From: Locusta migratoria
Lineage: Eukaryota > Arthropoda > Insecta > Orthoptera > Acrididae
DNA length: 64,000 nucleotides
Assembly: GCA_026315105.1 (NCBI GenBank)
Contig: CM048744.1
Location: forward strand, 27,197,759 to 27,261,758
Direction of reading: 5' to 3'
Positions 1 to 10,023 of the stretch are shown one piece after another. The notes beneath the pieces are model-generated. The model saw only the letters and a list, made by a program, of their open reading frames with translations, was not told the DNA's origin and ran no database searches. The translations under genes and the position numbers were made by a program. The stretch's first letter is position 1. Every line of letters starts with the position of its first letter.

Positions 1-180
1 GAGGAGCTAGGCCCAGCGCCAATATTGCGTAACTCGCGACCAGCCACGCACCTAGAGAATGAATGTTACTGGCTGCCAGTGCAGCAATGGAGGGGATGCA
101 CAGAACGGCGGAAAACTGGGGCGCCCTCCAGCGTGAAACAGCCTATAGTATTGATGGCAGCACCAGAGCTGCTCTTATTC
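1..180. repeat. Dispersed repeat, copy 1 (uninterrupted)
   Basis: This stretch is clearly related to 24963-25118 plus the sequence after 26017: both contain GCGTAACTCGCG, CTGCCAGTGC, and GAAAACTGGGGCGCC, followed by a CTATAGT block. The second copy is split at that block by an 891-bp hAT-like element; this copy is not, so it serves as an empty site. The family is not recognised and no function can be given. The 5' end lies outside the window. Confidence 0.7.
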
Positions 181-703
181 TCAGAGTATATGTGTGTGGC
201 AGCGCCGAAGAACACCACTGCAGTTCGGCGTCTTTTCAAGGGGCGCTGATTATCTCAAATATCAACTATTAAACCAAACCCATGATTGTGTGATAGGGCA
301 GCAAACCGGCTGGTCACTGCACGCTCATGGTAAACGTACAAAGGGCTTTGACTCTTACGTCACAGCTTATGTCAGCAAGCACTGCAACGACCTTCCCTGA
401 GTGCCAAATGGCCATTCACGAGGTACAGGCGTGGATCCCGCAACTTACGGCGACCAGATTTCGACAACACTTTGGTTTAGGTGATATTACATCATTCAAT
501 ACAAGATAAACGTACTTCACTCCTCCGCATCATCAGAAAATGGCCATATTGCAAGAAAACTGATGTTAACCATTTTTATTAATGCAGTTTTCATGAGCAG
601 TTTGGCAGCAGAACAGAAAGCAGTGCATAAGGCCAAATGCTGGAAATGACAACGGAAATGTAAGACTATTTTAAATTTCTGTTTACCTATGTGTTTCACA
701 AAA
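181..703. other. No recognisable feature
   Basis: About 520 bases without a convincing coding region or repeat. It ends at the TA dinucleotide used as target site by the Tc1-like copy that follows. Confidence 0.5.
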
Positions 704-705
704 TA

Positions 706-1583
706 CACTGCTGGCCATTAAAATTGCTACACCACGAAGATGACGTGCTACAGACGAAAAATTAACCGACAGGAAGAAGATGCTGTGATATGCAAATGAT
801 TAGCTTTTTAGACCCTTCACACAAGGTTGACGCCGGTGGCGACACCTGCAACGTGCTGACATGAGGAAAGTTTCCAACCGATTTGTCATACACAAACAGC
901 AGATGACCGGCGTTGGCTGGTGAAACGTTGTTGTGATGCCTCGTGTAAGGAGGAGAAATGCATGCCATCACGTTTCCGACTTTAAGGTCGGATTGTAGCC
1001 TACCGCGAGTGTGGTTTATGGTATCGCGACATTGCTGCTCGCGTTGGTTGCGATCCAATGACTGTTAGCAGGATATGGAATCGGTGGGTTCAGGAGAGCA
1101 ATACGGAATGCCCTGGTGGATCCCAACGACCTCGTATCAGTAGGAGTCGAGATGACAGGCATCTTATCTGCATGGCTGTAACGGATCGTGCAACCACGTC
1201 TCGATCCCTGAGTCAACAGATGCGGACGTTTGCGACATAGCGGTGAACGGCACTTTGAACAGTGGCCGTTACATTACAGATGTGTTACGACCCGTGGCTC
1301 TACCCTTCATTCTATCCCTGCGAAACCCTATATTTAAGCTGAACAATGCATGACCGCATGTTTCAGGCCCTGTACGAGCCTTTCTGAATACGGAAAACTA
1401 TCGACTCCTACCCTGGCTAGCACATTCTCAATATTTCTCACCAACTGGAAACGTATGGTCAACGGTGGCCGATCAACTGGCTCGTCACAATACGCCAGTC
1501 ACTACTCTTGATGAACTGTGGTATCGTGTTGAAGCTGTATGGGCATCTGTACCTCTACACGCCATCCAAGCTCTGTTTGACTC
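706..1583 (+). mobile_element. Tc1-like transposon, copy A (3'-truncated, internally deleted)
   Basis: The left end reads CACTGCTGGCCATTAAAATT after a TA (704-705), matching the terminal inverted repeat of four other copies here (10024-11403, 27251-28035, 29051-29828, 57674-59016). The transposase is broken: the helix-turn-helix part is near 950-1240, then sequence jumps to the region before the catalytic core (about 1240-1400) and to the C-terminal part (1465-1583). The element stops at about 1583 within GTTTGACTCA, where other copies continue with AATGCCC; the right inverted repeat is missing. A dead copy. Confidence 0.85.
1058..1240 (+). pseudogene. Tc1-like transposase fragment (DNA-binding part), copy A
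   Basis: The frame encodes the second helix-turn-helix region of the transposase family: MTVSRIWNRWVQ near its start and SRDDRHLI about 30 residues later, both shared with the copies at 11.1, 27.7, 29.4 and 58.0 kb. Sequence immediately upstream belongs to the same gene but is out of frame (the copy reads CTTTAAGGTCGG where others have CTTTGATAAAGGTCGG). It stops after RTFAT, where the internal deletion begins. No catalytic residues are present, so it cannot be an active transposase. Confidence 0.8.
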
Positions 1584-1776
1584 ACAACGACATTCACTAC
1601 CATTTTTAAAGAAAACTACAGGCAATGAACAAATTACGTTTATCCTAGGCTTTACGAAATCTTTTTCCAAAAACTAGTCTGGGCATAATAGATAGCGTTT
1701 TTATATAAATGCTCTAGGCCCTTAAACTATCATATCTAGAATTTTGTAATTTTTCGGGAACCTGAAGAGATATTGC

Positions 1777-1995
1777 ACATCTACATCTGCATAAATACTC
1801 TGGAAGCCACATTGCAGTGCATGGCAGAGGGTTCATCGAACCGCTTTTATGTTTCTCTACAATTTCATTCTCTAATAGCTTGCGGGAAAAAGGAACATCT
1901 AAATCTTTCCGTTTTCGATCTGATTTCTCTTATTTTATTTTCACGATCATGTCTTCGTATGTAGGTGGGTGCTGACAAAATATGTTCGCATTTTG
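1777..1995 (-). mobile_element. CR1/Jockey-like LINE 3' end fragment
   Basis: Matches, on the minus strand, the 3' untranslated end of the LINE family seen at 20.6-21.7, 33.6-35.9 and 62.5-63.1 kb: ACATCTACATCTGCATAAAT, GAGGGTTCATCGAACCGCTT, and the block GTAGGTGGGTGCTGAC. Only the tail and a few codons remain, a typical 5'-truncated insertion. Confidence 0.75.
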
Positions 1996-2206
1996 GAGTG
2001 CATCGCTGTTTGTAGTTGGCTATGTAGCACACACACACTCTCTCTTCGAACCATTTCTTGTTGTTGTTGTCTTCAGTCCGCAGACTAGTTTGATGCAGCT
2101 CTCCATGCTACCCTAACCTGTGCAAGTCTCTTCATCTGAGAAATCTACTCCAGGGATCATGTTTCGACTCAAGTCCTTCAGCGCTCTGTCAAATTCTTCT
2201 CGCAGT

Positions 2207-2404
2207 GCCGGCCGCGGTGGCCGAGGGGACTGAGGCGCTTCAGTCACGGTGCACGGCCACTACGGTCGGGGGTTCGAGTCCCCCCTCGGGCATGGATATT
2301 TGTGAGGTCCTAGTTCGTAAGTAGTTCATAGGTAGTTTGTAAGTTTAGGGACTGATGACCCCGTAGTTAAGTCCCATAAGCTTTACAAACATTTGAACAT
2401 TTTT
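2207..2404 (+). mobile_element. Type 1 tRNA-headed SINE with 13-bp target duplication
   Basis: The head carries pol III promoter motifs TGGCCGAGGGG (box A) and GGTTCGAGTCC (box B) with a class II (Leu/Ser-like) tRNA layout. The body contains the shared block TTTAGGGACTGATGACCCCG and ends CATTTGAACATTTT. A perfect 13-bp duplication, TTCTTCTCGCAGT, flanks it (2194-2206 and 2405-2417). It interrupts the minus-strand RTE LINE; the uninterrupted sequence is visible at about 53170-53185. Confidence 0.95.
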
Positions 2405-2519
2405 TTCTTCTCGCAGTATCATATCTCCTATCTCATCTTCCTCCACTTCGTTATCCATTTCTGGAATAATGCCTTCAAGTTTATTCCTTTTTAGGCCCTC
2501 TATATATTAATTCCACAGT

Positions 2520-2987
2520 TCAGCATTCCCCTCTTTGCTTAGTACTGGTTTTTCGTATGAGTTCTTGATATTCATACAGCTGCTTTTCTTGTCTCCAAAA
2601 AATCTCTTTTATTTTTCTGTAGGCGGTATCTATCTTTTCCCTAGTTATCCATTCTTCTATGGTTATGCATTTGTCCTCTAGCCACTCCCTTTTGGCCAGT
2701 CTGCACTTCCTGCCAATCTCATTTTTCAGACTTTTGTACTCTCTTTCTCCTGTTTCATTAGCTAAATTTTTATATTTTCTCCTCTCATCAATTAAGTTCA
2801 GTATATCCTGTGTTATCCAGGGATTTCTATTAGGCCTTCTCCTTCTGCCTATATGGTCCTCTGCAGCCTTCACTACCCTATCTGTCAGAGCTACCCATTC
2901 TTCTTCTACTGTATTACTTTCCCCCGTTTCAGCTAATCCTTGCCTAATACTCCCTCTGAAACTCTCAGCCACCTCTGGTTCCTTCAA
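2520..2987 (-). pseudogene. RTE-like LINE ORF fragment (endonuclease-polymerase linker)
   Basis: A 155-codon open stretch encodes the linker between endonuclease and reverse transcriptase. Motifs RPNRNPWITQDILNLI and HIGRRRRP recur, diverged, in the RTE copy at 53513-53710. The downstream half is rich in K and E, and includes KNEIGRKCRLAK, comparable to 43900-43950. Neither the AP-endonuclease active site nor the polymerase palm is present, so this is a relic. Confidence 0.8.
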
Positions 2988-3055
2988 TTTGTCGAGGTTG
3001 CATCTCCTAACCTTTCTACCTTTCTGCAGTCTCTTATGTTTTAATCTTTCCTACT

Positions 3056-3655
3056 TCTATAAAATACGCCGACGACTGATGTCAGTGTTCCGGCAGACGC
3101 TGTGTTAATCGACCGCTCAGCCCCAGATTTGTTTACAACTCACTTCGCGCTGTCGCTCAGAGTTTCCACTGGCTGTTATCTTTACCAGCTGTTGGGCCGC
3201 ACCCACAGCCGCGTGTGACGTGTGCAGAGGCCGCGGCGGCCACTGGCTTCGGTTTTGCCGCGGCCGGCCCCGCGCAAACAGCGCCGCCTCTGAAATAACA
3301 GCGCCGACCGCGACCACTGTGCTCTACTGCAGCCGCGGTCCGCCAGGATTCCGACGTCGCGTCGCCGCGCTGTGGCCGAGCCGCGCAGAGTACGAGCAGA
3401 GTCAAGCTGGCGCTCCTGTGTACCCGCGCGCACGCCAAACATTCACTGCCATGTTTCCCACCCACTTCCGCGAATTACCGGCGTCGACCAGTCTAGAAGC
3501 AGAGCAAGCACCTGACACTTTAGACCAGTGTTTTTCAACCTTTTCTGATATGCGACCAATTTCCCAATAATAATTTTCTGCCGACCCCCACCCCTCCTCA
3601 CGTAACAGAGCATGTTATCGCAAGAAAACAAATAAAATAAATCGATATTTTCTCC
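3056..3655. other. No gene seen; GC- and CpG-rich patch at 3180-3480
   Basis: The middle is strongly GC-rich with many CpG. Overlapping frames on both strands are open here, which is expected from base composition and is not evidence of coding. It could be a decayed CpG island or GC-rich repeat. Confidence 0.35.
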
Positions 3656-3669
3656 TTTGCTACAGTTTC

Positions 3670-4053
3670 AAAATGTTCAAATGTGTTGACCGAGGAGACT
3701 GAGGCGCTACAGTCACGGTCTGCACGGTCACTACGGTCGGGGGTTCGAATCCCCCCTCGGGCATGGATATTTGTGCCGTTTTTGGTATAAGGTAGTTAAG
3801 TAGTTCGTAAGTTTAGGGACTGATGACCCCGTAGTTAAGTCCCATAAGCTTAACAAACATTTGAACATTTGTTCAAATGTTTGTAAATCTTATGGGACTT
3901 AACTACGGGGTCATCAGTCCCTAAACTTACAAACAGCTTATGAACTAGGACGGCACAGATATCCATGCCCGAGGGGGGATTCGAACCCCCGACCGTAGTG
4001 GCGATGCAGACCGTGACTGGAGCGCCTCAGTCCGCTCGGCCACCGCGGCCTGC
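3670..4053 (-). mobile_element. Type 1 SINE (minus) interrupted in its tail by a second SINE
   Basis: The minus-strand SINE consists of a tail piece (3670-3684) and the rest (3871-4053), with body and tRNA-like head intact. Its target duplication is TGCTACAGTTTC / TGCTACAGCTTC (3658-3669 and 4054-4065, one mismatch). A plus-strand SINE of the same family is inserted in the tail, so the two form a large inverted repeat. Confidence 0.9.
3685..3870 (+). mobile_element. Type 1 SINE (plus), nested, 5'-truncated head
   Basis: It lacks the first bases of the head (starts GTTGACCGAGGAGACTGAGG) but has box B, body and tail. It is flanked by a perfect 10-bp duplication, GTTCAAATGT (3675-3684 and 3871-3880), which is itself part of the tail of the older minus-strand SINE. 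This fixes the order: minus SINE first, plus SINE second. Confidence 0.9.
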
Positions 4054-4402
4054 TGCTACAGCTTCCTTTTAAATTGCTGGACGAGTTTTTTCTGTATTTT
4101 TCGGAATGGAACACATTACCCAATTTTTACATGATTTTCGACAGAAAAATATATAAGTTAAATATATGTTTCGGATATGCAGAACAGAACCCACATATAC
4201 AGGGTGAATCACCTAATCACCGAAAATATTGCGGAAACGGAAACTGCGATTCATGTGCGGTTTTCACAGAATGGACTGGTAGTCAAGAACTCGTATTGAT
4301 AGCCAATAAACTAATTGTAAAAATATCTAGAAAGTGTATTTTTTTATGCAAACATACAATTTTTCAAATGGAACAATGGTTCTTTCTATCATGCACTGGA
4401 AG

Positions 4403-4678
4403 TTTTGACATCAGCTGTGTACAAAGAATTTTGATTGACATTTTTATCACGTTTAGTTTGACAGCTACAACCGTTCAAAGTTTCTGGGGCGGGGCTGCGA
4501 CAGCGTATCTGACTGGCTGGTGGTCATGAGACAGTGGGCCGTGCCCCAGGGGCTAGCCATTCGGCCAGTCAGCTACGCTATCGCAGCCTCCGCCCCCGAA
4601 ACAATGAACGGGTGTAGCTGCCAAACTGAACGTGATAAAAATGTCATTCAAAAGTCTTTGTACACTGCTGGTGTCAAA
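4403..4678. repeat. 115-bp inverted repeat with a 46-bp loop
   Basis: The left arm (4403-4517) and the reverse complement of the right arm (4564-4678) share long runs, e.g. GACATTTTTATCACGTT and GTGTACAAAGA. Both arms run from TTGACA outer ends to GACTGGC inner ends. The loop is 4518-4563. This looks like a foldback/MITE-type element or a snapped-back duplication; no transposase is recognisable and no clear target duplication was found. Confidence 0.8.
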
Positions 4679-4929
4679 TCCCTTATTGTCGCTGATAGCA
4701 CACGTTGTTGACATAACTACCTTACCTCCGAGCAAATGGACTCGCCCGTTTCACGTCACCGGCGGGCGCACAATCGAGGGAAACACAGTCACTTGAGAGC
4801 GAACTGTCTAACGTAACGGTGCCAGTGTCTTTTCGAAACAGAAACCATGGATTTGGACTAAGATTGAATGTGCCATAGGTCTTACAGCACGACAGTGCCA
4901 TCAAGGTCTTCAAGAGACGTCAGAGCCCC

Positions 4930-5395
4930 AGTATGGTGAAAGTTATGATCATTCTCGTGTACGACTGTGACGGTGTTATCCTAAAGCATTACATTCCCCC
5001 AAGGCAGACCGTCATTGCACAGTATTACTGTTCATTTTTGGAGCATCACCTGCAACCAGCTTTGCGAAACCCACCCAACATTTTGCACGACAATGCGCGG
5101 GCGAATACAGCGATGGAACTGGGAAGTACTGTATCATCTACCATACTTCCTAGACTTAAGTCCTTGTGACTTTGTTTTGATTCCAATGATGAAGTAACCA
5201 CTTGGTGGCATTCGCTTCAGAAGTGTTCCAGAGATTCGACGGTCAGTACACCGCTCCATTCTCACCATCAACACAACAGGCTCTGCTAACGGTATACCAC
5301 GCCTTCCACATCGCAGGCAACGGGTTCTACAGAACACTGGTGACTGCTTTGAAGGACAGTAACAGGTTCAAACATATCACGCTTTTGTATCATTT
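4930..5395 (+). pseudogene. Mariner-like transposase relic (C-terminal half)
   Basis: The first frame (4933-5169) resembles the mariner catalytic region: PPRQTVIAQYYC, then ILHDNARANT with the second catalytic Asp. A frame change follows, and the other frame gives LDLSPCDFVLIP, the third catalytic Asp in DD34D style, before a stop after MMK. Further decayed codons run to about 5395. The 5' half and inverted repeats were not recognised. Dead copy, different family from the mariner at 34.3 kb. Confidence 0.7.
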
Positions 5396-5609
5396 GTAAA
5401 TAAAAAGTTGCTACTATTTATGTTCCAATCCTTACATATGACTTAAACAATGATCCCTTATTCAGTGCGGGTGCATACTTAGACTCTTACTAATACGAGA
5501 ATCGATTTGAAAAAACCAAGAGTTTGAATTCTATTGGACAGGAGAAAGTTGAGAATCGCCATCTGACGGGAGGCGCGCTAGAGTACTCCGTGCAGAAGTA
5601 ATGACCGCT

Positions 5610-5700
5610 GTGTCTCCAGTGGTGTAGGGGTCAGCCCAACTGTCTAGCAAGTAGGATTCAGGGGTTCGATTCCCGGTTGGGTACACATTTTGTCTACTCG
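5610..5700 (+). mobile_element. tRNA-like SINE head, family 4
   Basis: TCTCCAGTGGTGTAGGGGTC (box A region) and GGGTTCGATTCCCGG (box B, T-arm) followed by TTGGGTACACATTTTG. It matches, in opposite orientation, 57197-57285. The same 3' extension GGGTACACATTTT in both copies argues for a SINE rather than a functional tRNA gene. Confidence 0.65.
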
Positions 5701-8700
5701 TAGTTACTTTCATAAATAAAGTAAGTGCTTCCAATACGACGAGGTGTTGTTATTAAACCATTGATTGCCTTACCTCTCCTATTGCACTGAAGAGCATAAG
5801 AAACTGACATAGGCGTGAATGTGCAAAAATACAGTGAACACTCAGAGGAAGACGATGCGGTCGGAAGCGCCTATATAAGCCAACAGGTGACTGTTGCTAT
5901 AAAAGCACGTTATGAACAATTAGGTAAGTTTGAACGCTGACTAACAGTCGACTGAGATGGTACATAGCATCTCCGAACGATGAAGGGGGGGGGGGGGTAT
6001 TTCTTCGTACGACCATTTCACGAGTGAGCCTTGAATATCGGGAAGCCAAGAAAACATAAAATCTTCGAAATGGCTACGACCGGATACACAACCAGCAAGA
6101 ATGATTGCAACCAAGTCTGAAGAGAACCATTTAATGTGACCCTTTTATAAATTGCTACCGATTTCAAGCGTACGAACCGTTCAATGAAACACCGCCGATA
6201 TGGCCTTTTGCAGCCTAGGGCGCAGTCGAGCTGAGTGCACGAAACAGTGCTTTACACCTCGCCTGGGACTGTCAACACCGGCATTGCAGTGTTGACGAAT
6301 GGAAAGATGTGGCTTGCTCCTACGAGTCTCGTTTCCAATTCTATCGACCGGATTGACGTGCACAGGTACGGAGACAAACCCGAGAATCGATAGACCCTGC
6401 ATGTCAGCAACGGGCTGTTCTCGCTGCTGGACGCTCTGTAATTGTGTTGGCCGCGTGCGCCTCGAGTGATACGTCTAGGTAAAACTCTGACAGGTGACTC
6501 GTACGAACGCATCCTCGCAAAAGTAATATACGTGTAGGTCATATGTTATGTATTCAAGAAGTATGTACTTTGGAACCTTCCTCTATTGCAATGCAACGTT
6601 GTGTTAAAATTTCAAAGCAATCGACCAAGAACTTTCGGAGATTAACGGCTATAGATCACCCGACAGAACTTTTTATGTATAGAAATTTCTGACAGTGGGA
6701 AGGGGGAAGTGAAATTGACGGGCTTTCTGCAAAAACCAGATAAGTCCATTTCGGGTCAAAAATGAAATATTGTCGGCATGAGATATAACATCGGGACGTG
6801 CATCTTTTGATGCAAGAACCAGACTTTTGCGGACTTATCCGAATGAGATATGAATGGTTGCCAACAGACGCCATACATGAGCTTTTAAAAATTTCACAGT
6901 ACAAAAGATTCTAGTACAGATATGTTGACAAACACATATATAAAGCCAACCAAAATCAACACATGACTGTTATGCCAGAATTTGCACCACTAAAGAAGGC
7001 AATAAAAGGTGACATTTCCTTCGCAGAGGAATCTTTGCATGGTGATCCTTTACCTCTGAAAAGGCACAAATATGATGATGTCATGAAATTGGTTGGAAAG
7101 TAAATTCCTACTGCAGATATGGGTTTCTAAGAAAAGCTATTACCCTCTGCAGGAAATGATGGTGGTGAGCAAAGCCTAAATGAAATAGAGTATGAATATT
7201 TTAAAACGATATTGAAATACTTTAACTGTCAATCAAGTCGGTCAAGAAAATGTTCTGAGACCGTAGATTTTACATTTAGTTACTGATAATATCCTTAAAA
7301 ATTTACATCAGGACATAATAATTTACGTTATAAGGCATGCAAAACTATGTATAATTTTTCTGAGAAAAGATATTGCAAAATGTCTGGTAATTAATAGAAA
7401 GTAAATTATGATTCATTATTTGTTGTTATTTCGTTTTCATGTTATTTATGTCCGATTTTACACGCAGTATTTCAGCTATTAAAGTCTTTGGTGCAAAAAC
7501 CAGGTAAGTCCTAATATTTATAAATGCAATTTTGATTAATTTATGTGTGTATTATTAAATTCAAAATTTTATATATTGCATATAAAATACAGGGCTCTAA
7601 GTCAGTAACACTGCCTTATATAATTTCCCAAAAATATACACCTTCTGTAGATGTAAAACTTTGATTTTCAATTTTCTCTGAATGTGTATTTTGTGACTTG
7701 CCTGGCTTTTGCGGCAAACACTTCAATTGCGGGAGGGGGGGGGGGGGCGGGCGGGCAACTTTTGGCAACAGTTCGTGTTGACACGTCTAGTTTGACAGTC
7801 TGCATTATCCGTGCTACGGTAGCTGTCGAATCTGCCACTGTTGCGCTTACAATACGAAAATTTTGGCCAACGAATATGCTCGGTTAACGTCCAGAACGTC
7901 ATTACAGGTGTGACAAAGTTCACGTGGCCAATGCGACCAGTGACGTTGCGTTGCACAAGTGGAAAAGTACGTCTGTCACAATTTTCTGAGGGGACCCTAG
8001 TTTGATTCCTTTAAAACTAACTCAGTTGCTTGTAGGAAGAACTGCGTCTCGGTGCCACGATGCCTGTTTGCATCGCTCATTGATATTACACTGAGGCTTA
8101 GGGCTGTAAATATTGCCCATTTAAGGGTCCATACGTAATTAAGTTATCTTTTGGTGAACGTTGTTGAAAGCTTTATCATTGCACCTGCCGATAGTTTTTC
8201 GACGGTGTATTATACAGTCTAACATTGTCACAATGAACCAGCCAGTGAAGAACACTTTTTAACAAGAATGTCGCCTCAAAAAGTTTCGACTCTTCATCTC
8301 ACATAGCTCCTTACGAATTCCATGTGCACCATCCGCAGGCAGATTTGACGTTGGGGTGTAACTTATAAGCTCCAGTGCCCGAGGGAAATCAAGTTCGGAA
8401 GTTATCACATTCCTTTTCCCAACCTCCCAACTTGTTTCCATTTGTTTCACTTCCTGTCTGTAAGTGCGTATATAAAACACACACACAGAATCAGATCCAA
8501 TAAATTATTACGATAGGATAAGGTACACAGAGTTTTCTTCGTCCGTTCGATCGCTTTATTAATCGCAAAGGCGAGCAGAGAAAAAGGAAACTGATGAAAG
8601 TACCTTACATCTCGGCTAAATACCAAAAACTCGTAGCAGCCAGAATTTTGTTTTACAATTAGTGTTCACTGCAGCGATTCCAATGCTTAATATTTCGTGT

Positions 8701-9200
8701 ACTATTTAAATCTATAATACAATTAATTTGTGGAATCGTTGGGCGAGAAATCAAAATCGAACAGAAATACCTGATTTTATCCATTTGAAAATGGGTTTAA
8801 GAAGCCTGTGACTGTGAGATCATTTAAAATAAGTATCATTTACCAGTCACAATTTTTTACTTTGTTTAGCACGACACGTTTACGGATAGCGCGTAAACAC
8901 ACTTGAAAATAGAAAGTCATGACTGGTAGCAGAAATGTTATATGCATTGAACAGAAATACACTACATGCGAGAAAATCTCTGACACCTGATGACAAAAAC
9001 CTTTTTCCGCAACCACCTAGTAAATATGAAAAATTGTTTATTACCATCTCTGAATACTCATCTAAACTTATGGTACAAGGTGTGAAAACAACAGCCAATT
9101 GACTTCAAGAAGATTCGACGTCTATCGGACGTGAGATTGTAAAATTCGAAAAAAAGTTCTATTTAATCTTTGAATCATGAAGGACAATAACAGAAGAACG
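5701..9200. other. No recognisable feature (3.5 kb)
   Basis: I see no coding region, SINE or LINE here. It holds a 13-base G run (5985-5997) and a G-rich tract (7732-7755). TATA-like strings occur (CCTATATAAG near 5870) but have no supporting gene. Open frames are short and have no recognisable motifs. Confidence 0.5.
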
Positions 9201-9222
9201 ATCAGCCAATGATTCAGGTATC

Positions 9223-9790
9223 TTGAGGCTTTATGCGAAATTATGTGTGATACAACGGGACAAGCACTTAGCGCGGTCTCAGATCAAAGAGGTGTGCCTC
9301 GTCAAAATACTGGTCGGTATAGAAGCTGTGGTGAACTCCCGACATCGTACACAGTGTGAGGACGACACCTTCGCTACAATAACTCTGTCGCTTTTCCTGA
9401 TTGGAGAAAGGTTGGCCACTCTCTCAACTGGACAGCAAGCCAGGAGCACAAACAACTTGCAAGAGGACTATCGCGACAGACAGAAAGTGGTAGACGATTT
9501 ATGGAAACGATGAGAGACTGACTTCCTGATGACGCTTCGGAGCTTTCATGAAGAGCGTCAGAAGAAGAATTGTACATGTGAAAACGTGTGTCGATTGAAG
9601 AACTTTTGAAAGAACGAGATGGAAGAAACCGAACTGAAGTTCTACGCGCCCCAGAGGGCTGCCGCATTACTCGTCCCATTCAACTGATCATCCCCCTTGA
9701 GGCTGATCAGGGGGAGGAGGATGTGAAGGACCGTTATTTGGGTCCCTCTGCCACCGCGGCCGGCTGTCAGTCTGTCCTGTGTGATAAATA
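9223..9790 (+). pseudogene. BEL/Pao-like LTR retrotransposon relic (integrase end)
   Basis: The first frame has GIEAVVNSRHRT and SLFLIGERLATL, which fit the end of a BEL/Pao integrase core (family pattern: EA.LNSRPLT ... HFLIG..L). After a stop at about 9511, decayed codons continue. Another frame gives GCRITRPIQLIIPLE, the usual C-terminal end of such polyproteins. TGTGAAGGACCG at about 9721 could start a 3' LTR, with a CT repeat downstream. Upstream domains are absent. Assignment rests on motif recognition only. Confidence 0.6.
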
Positions 9791-9813
9791 AATATGTGTT
9801 AAGAGGTATTGAG

Positions 9814-9815
<2 letters not shown>

Positions 9816-9852
<37 letters not shown>
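9816..9852. repeat. (CT)n microsatellite
   Basis: An uninterrupted CT run of 37 bases, directly downstream of the BEL/Pao-like relic. Confidence 0.97.
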
Positions 9853-9856
<4 letters not shown>

Positions 9857-10023
9857 GTTGCCACTTTCTCGTGACTAACGGACGACACACTACTAGCTTT
9901 CGAGGGCAACAAGGAAATCACAAAAACTGACTACATCCGGAAGATCGAATTCAAATGTTTGTGCACCTAAGGGACCAAACAGATAAAGTTATCCGTCCAT
10001 AAAATTACAAACTACTTAATATA

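Larger units (their letters stand above)
2059..3055 (-). mobile_element. RTE-like LINE, 5'-truncated and internally deleted
   Basis: The minus-strand element ends at a (TTG)n run (2059-2072), i.e. a (CAA)n tail, followed by CTTCAGTCCGCAGACT, which matches the RTE tails at 47190-47268 and 50872-51130. Near 2140 the sequence jumps from the 3' end to a more upstream coding part, so a large piece including the polymerase core is missing. A type 1 SINE (2207-2404) sits inside it. The remaining coding part is described separately. Confidence 0.8.

Noticed and set aside
2207..2290. Functional tRNA-Leu/Ser gene (good box A and box B)
   Set aside because: The same head occurs 13 times, always followed by the same non-tRNA body and usually bounded by target duplications; these are SINE heads.
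3157..3570. Coding genes in the GC-rich patch
   Set aside because: Open frames on both strands overlap and have no family motifs; high GC removes stop codons by chance.
9642..9890. Minus-strand protein with an Arg-Glu repeat
   Set aside because: Produced by translating the CT microsatellite; no other support.
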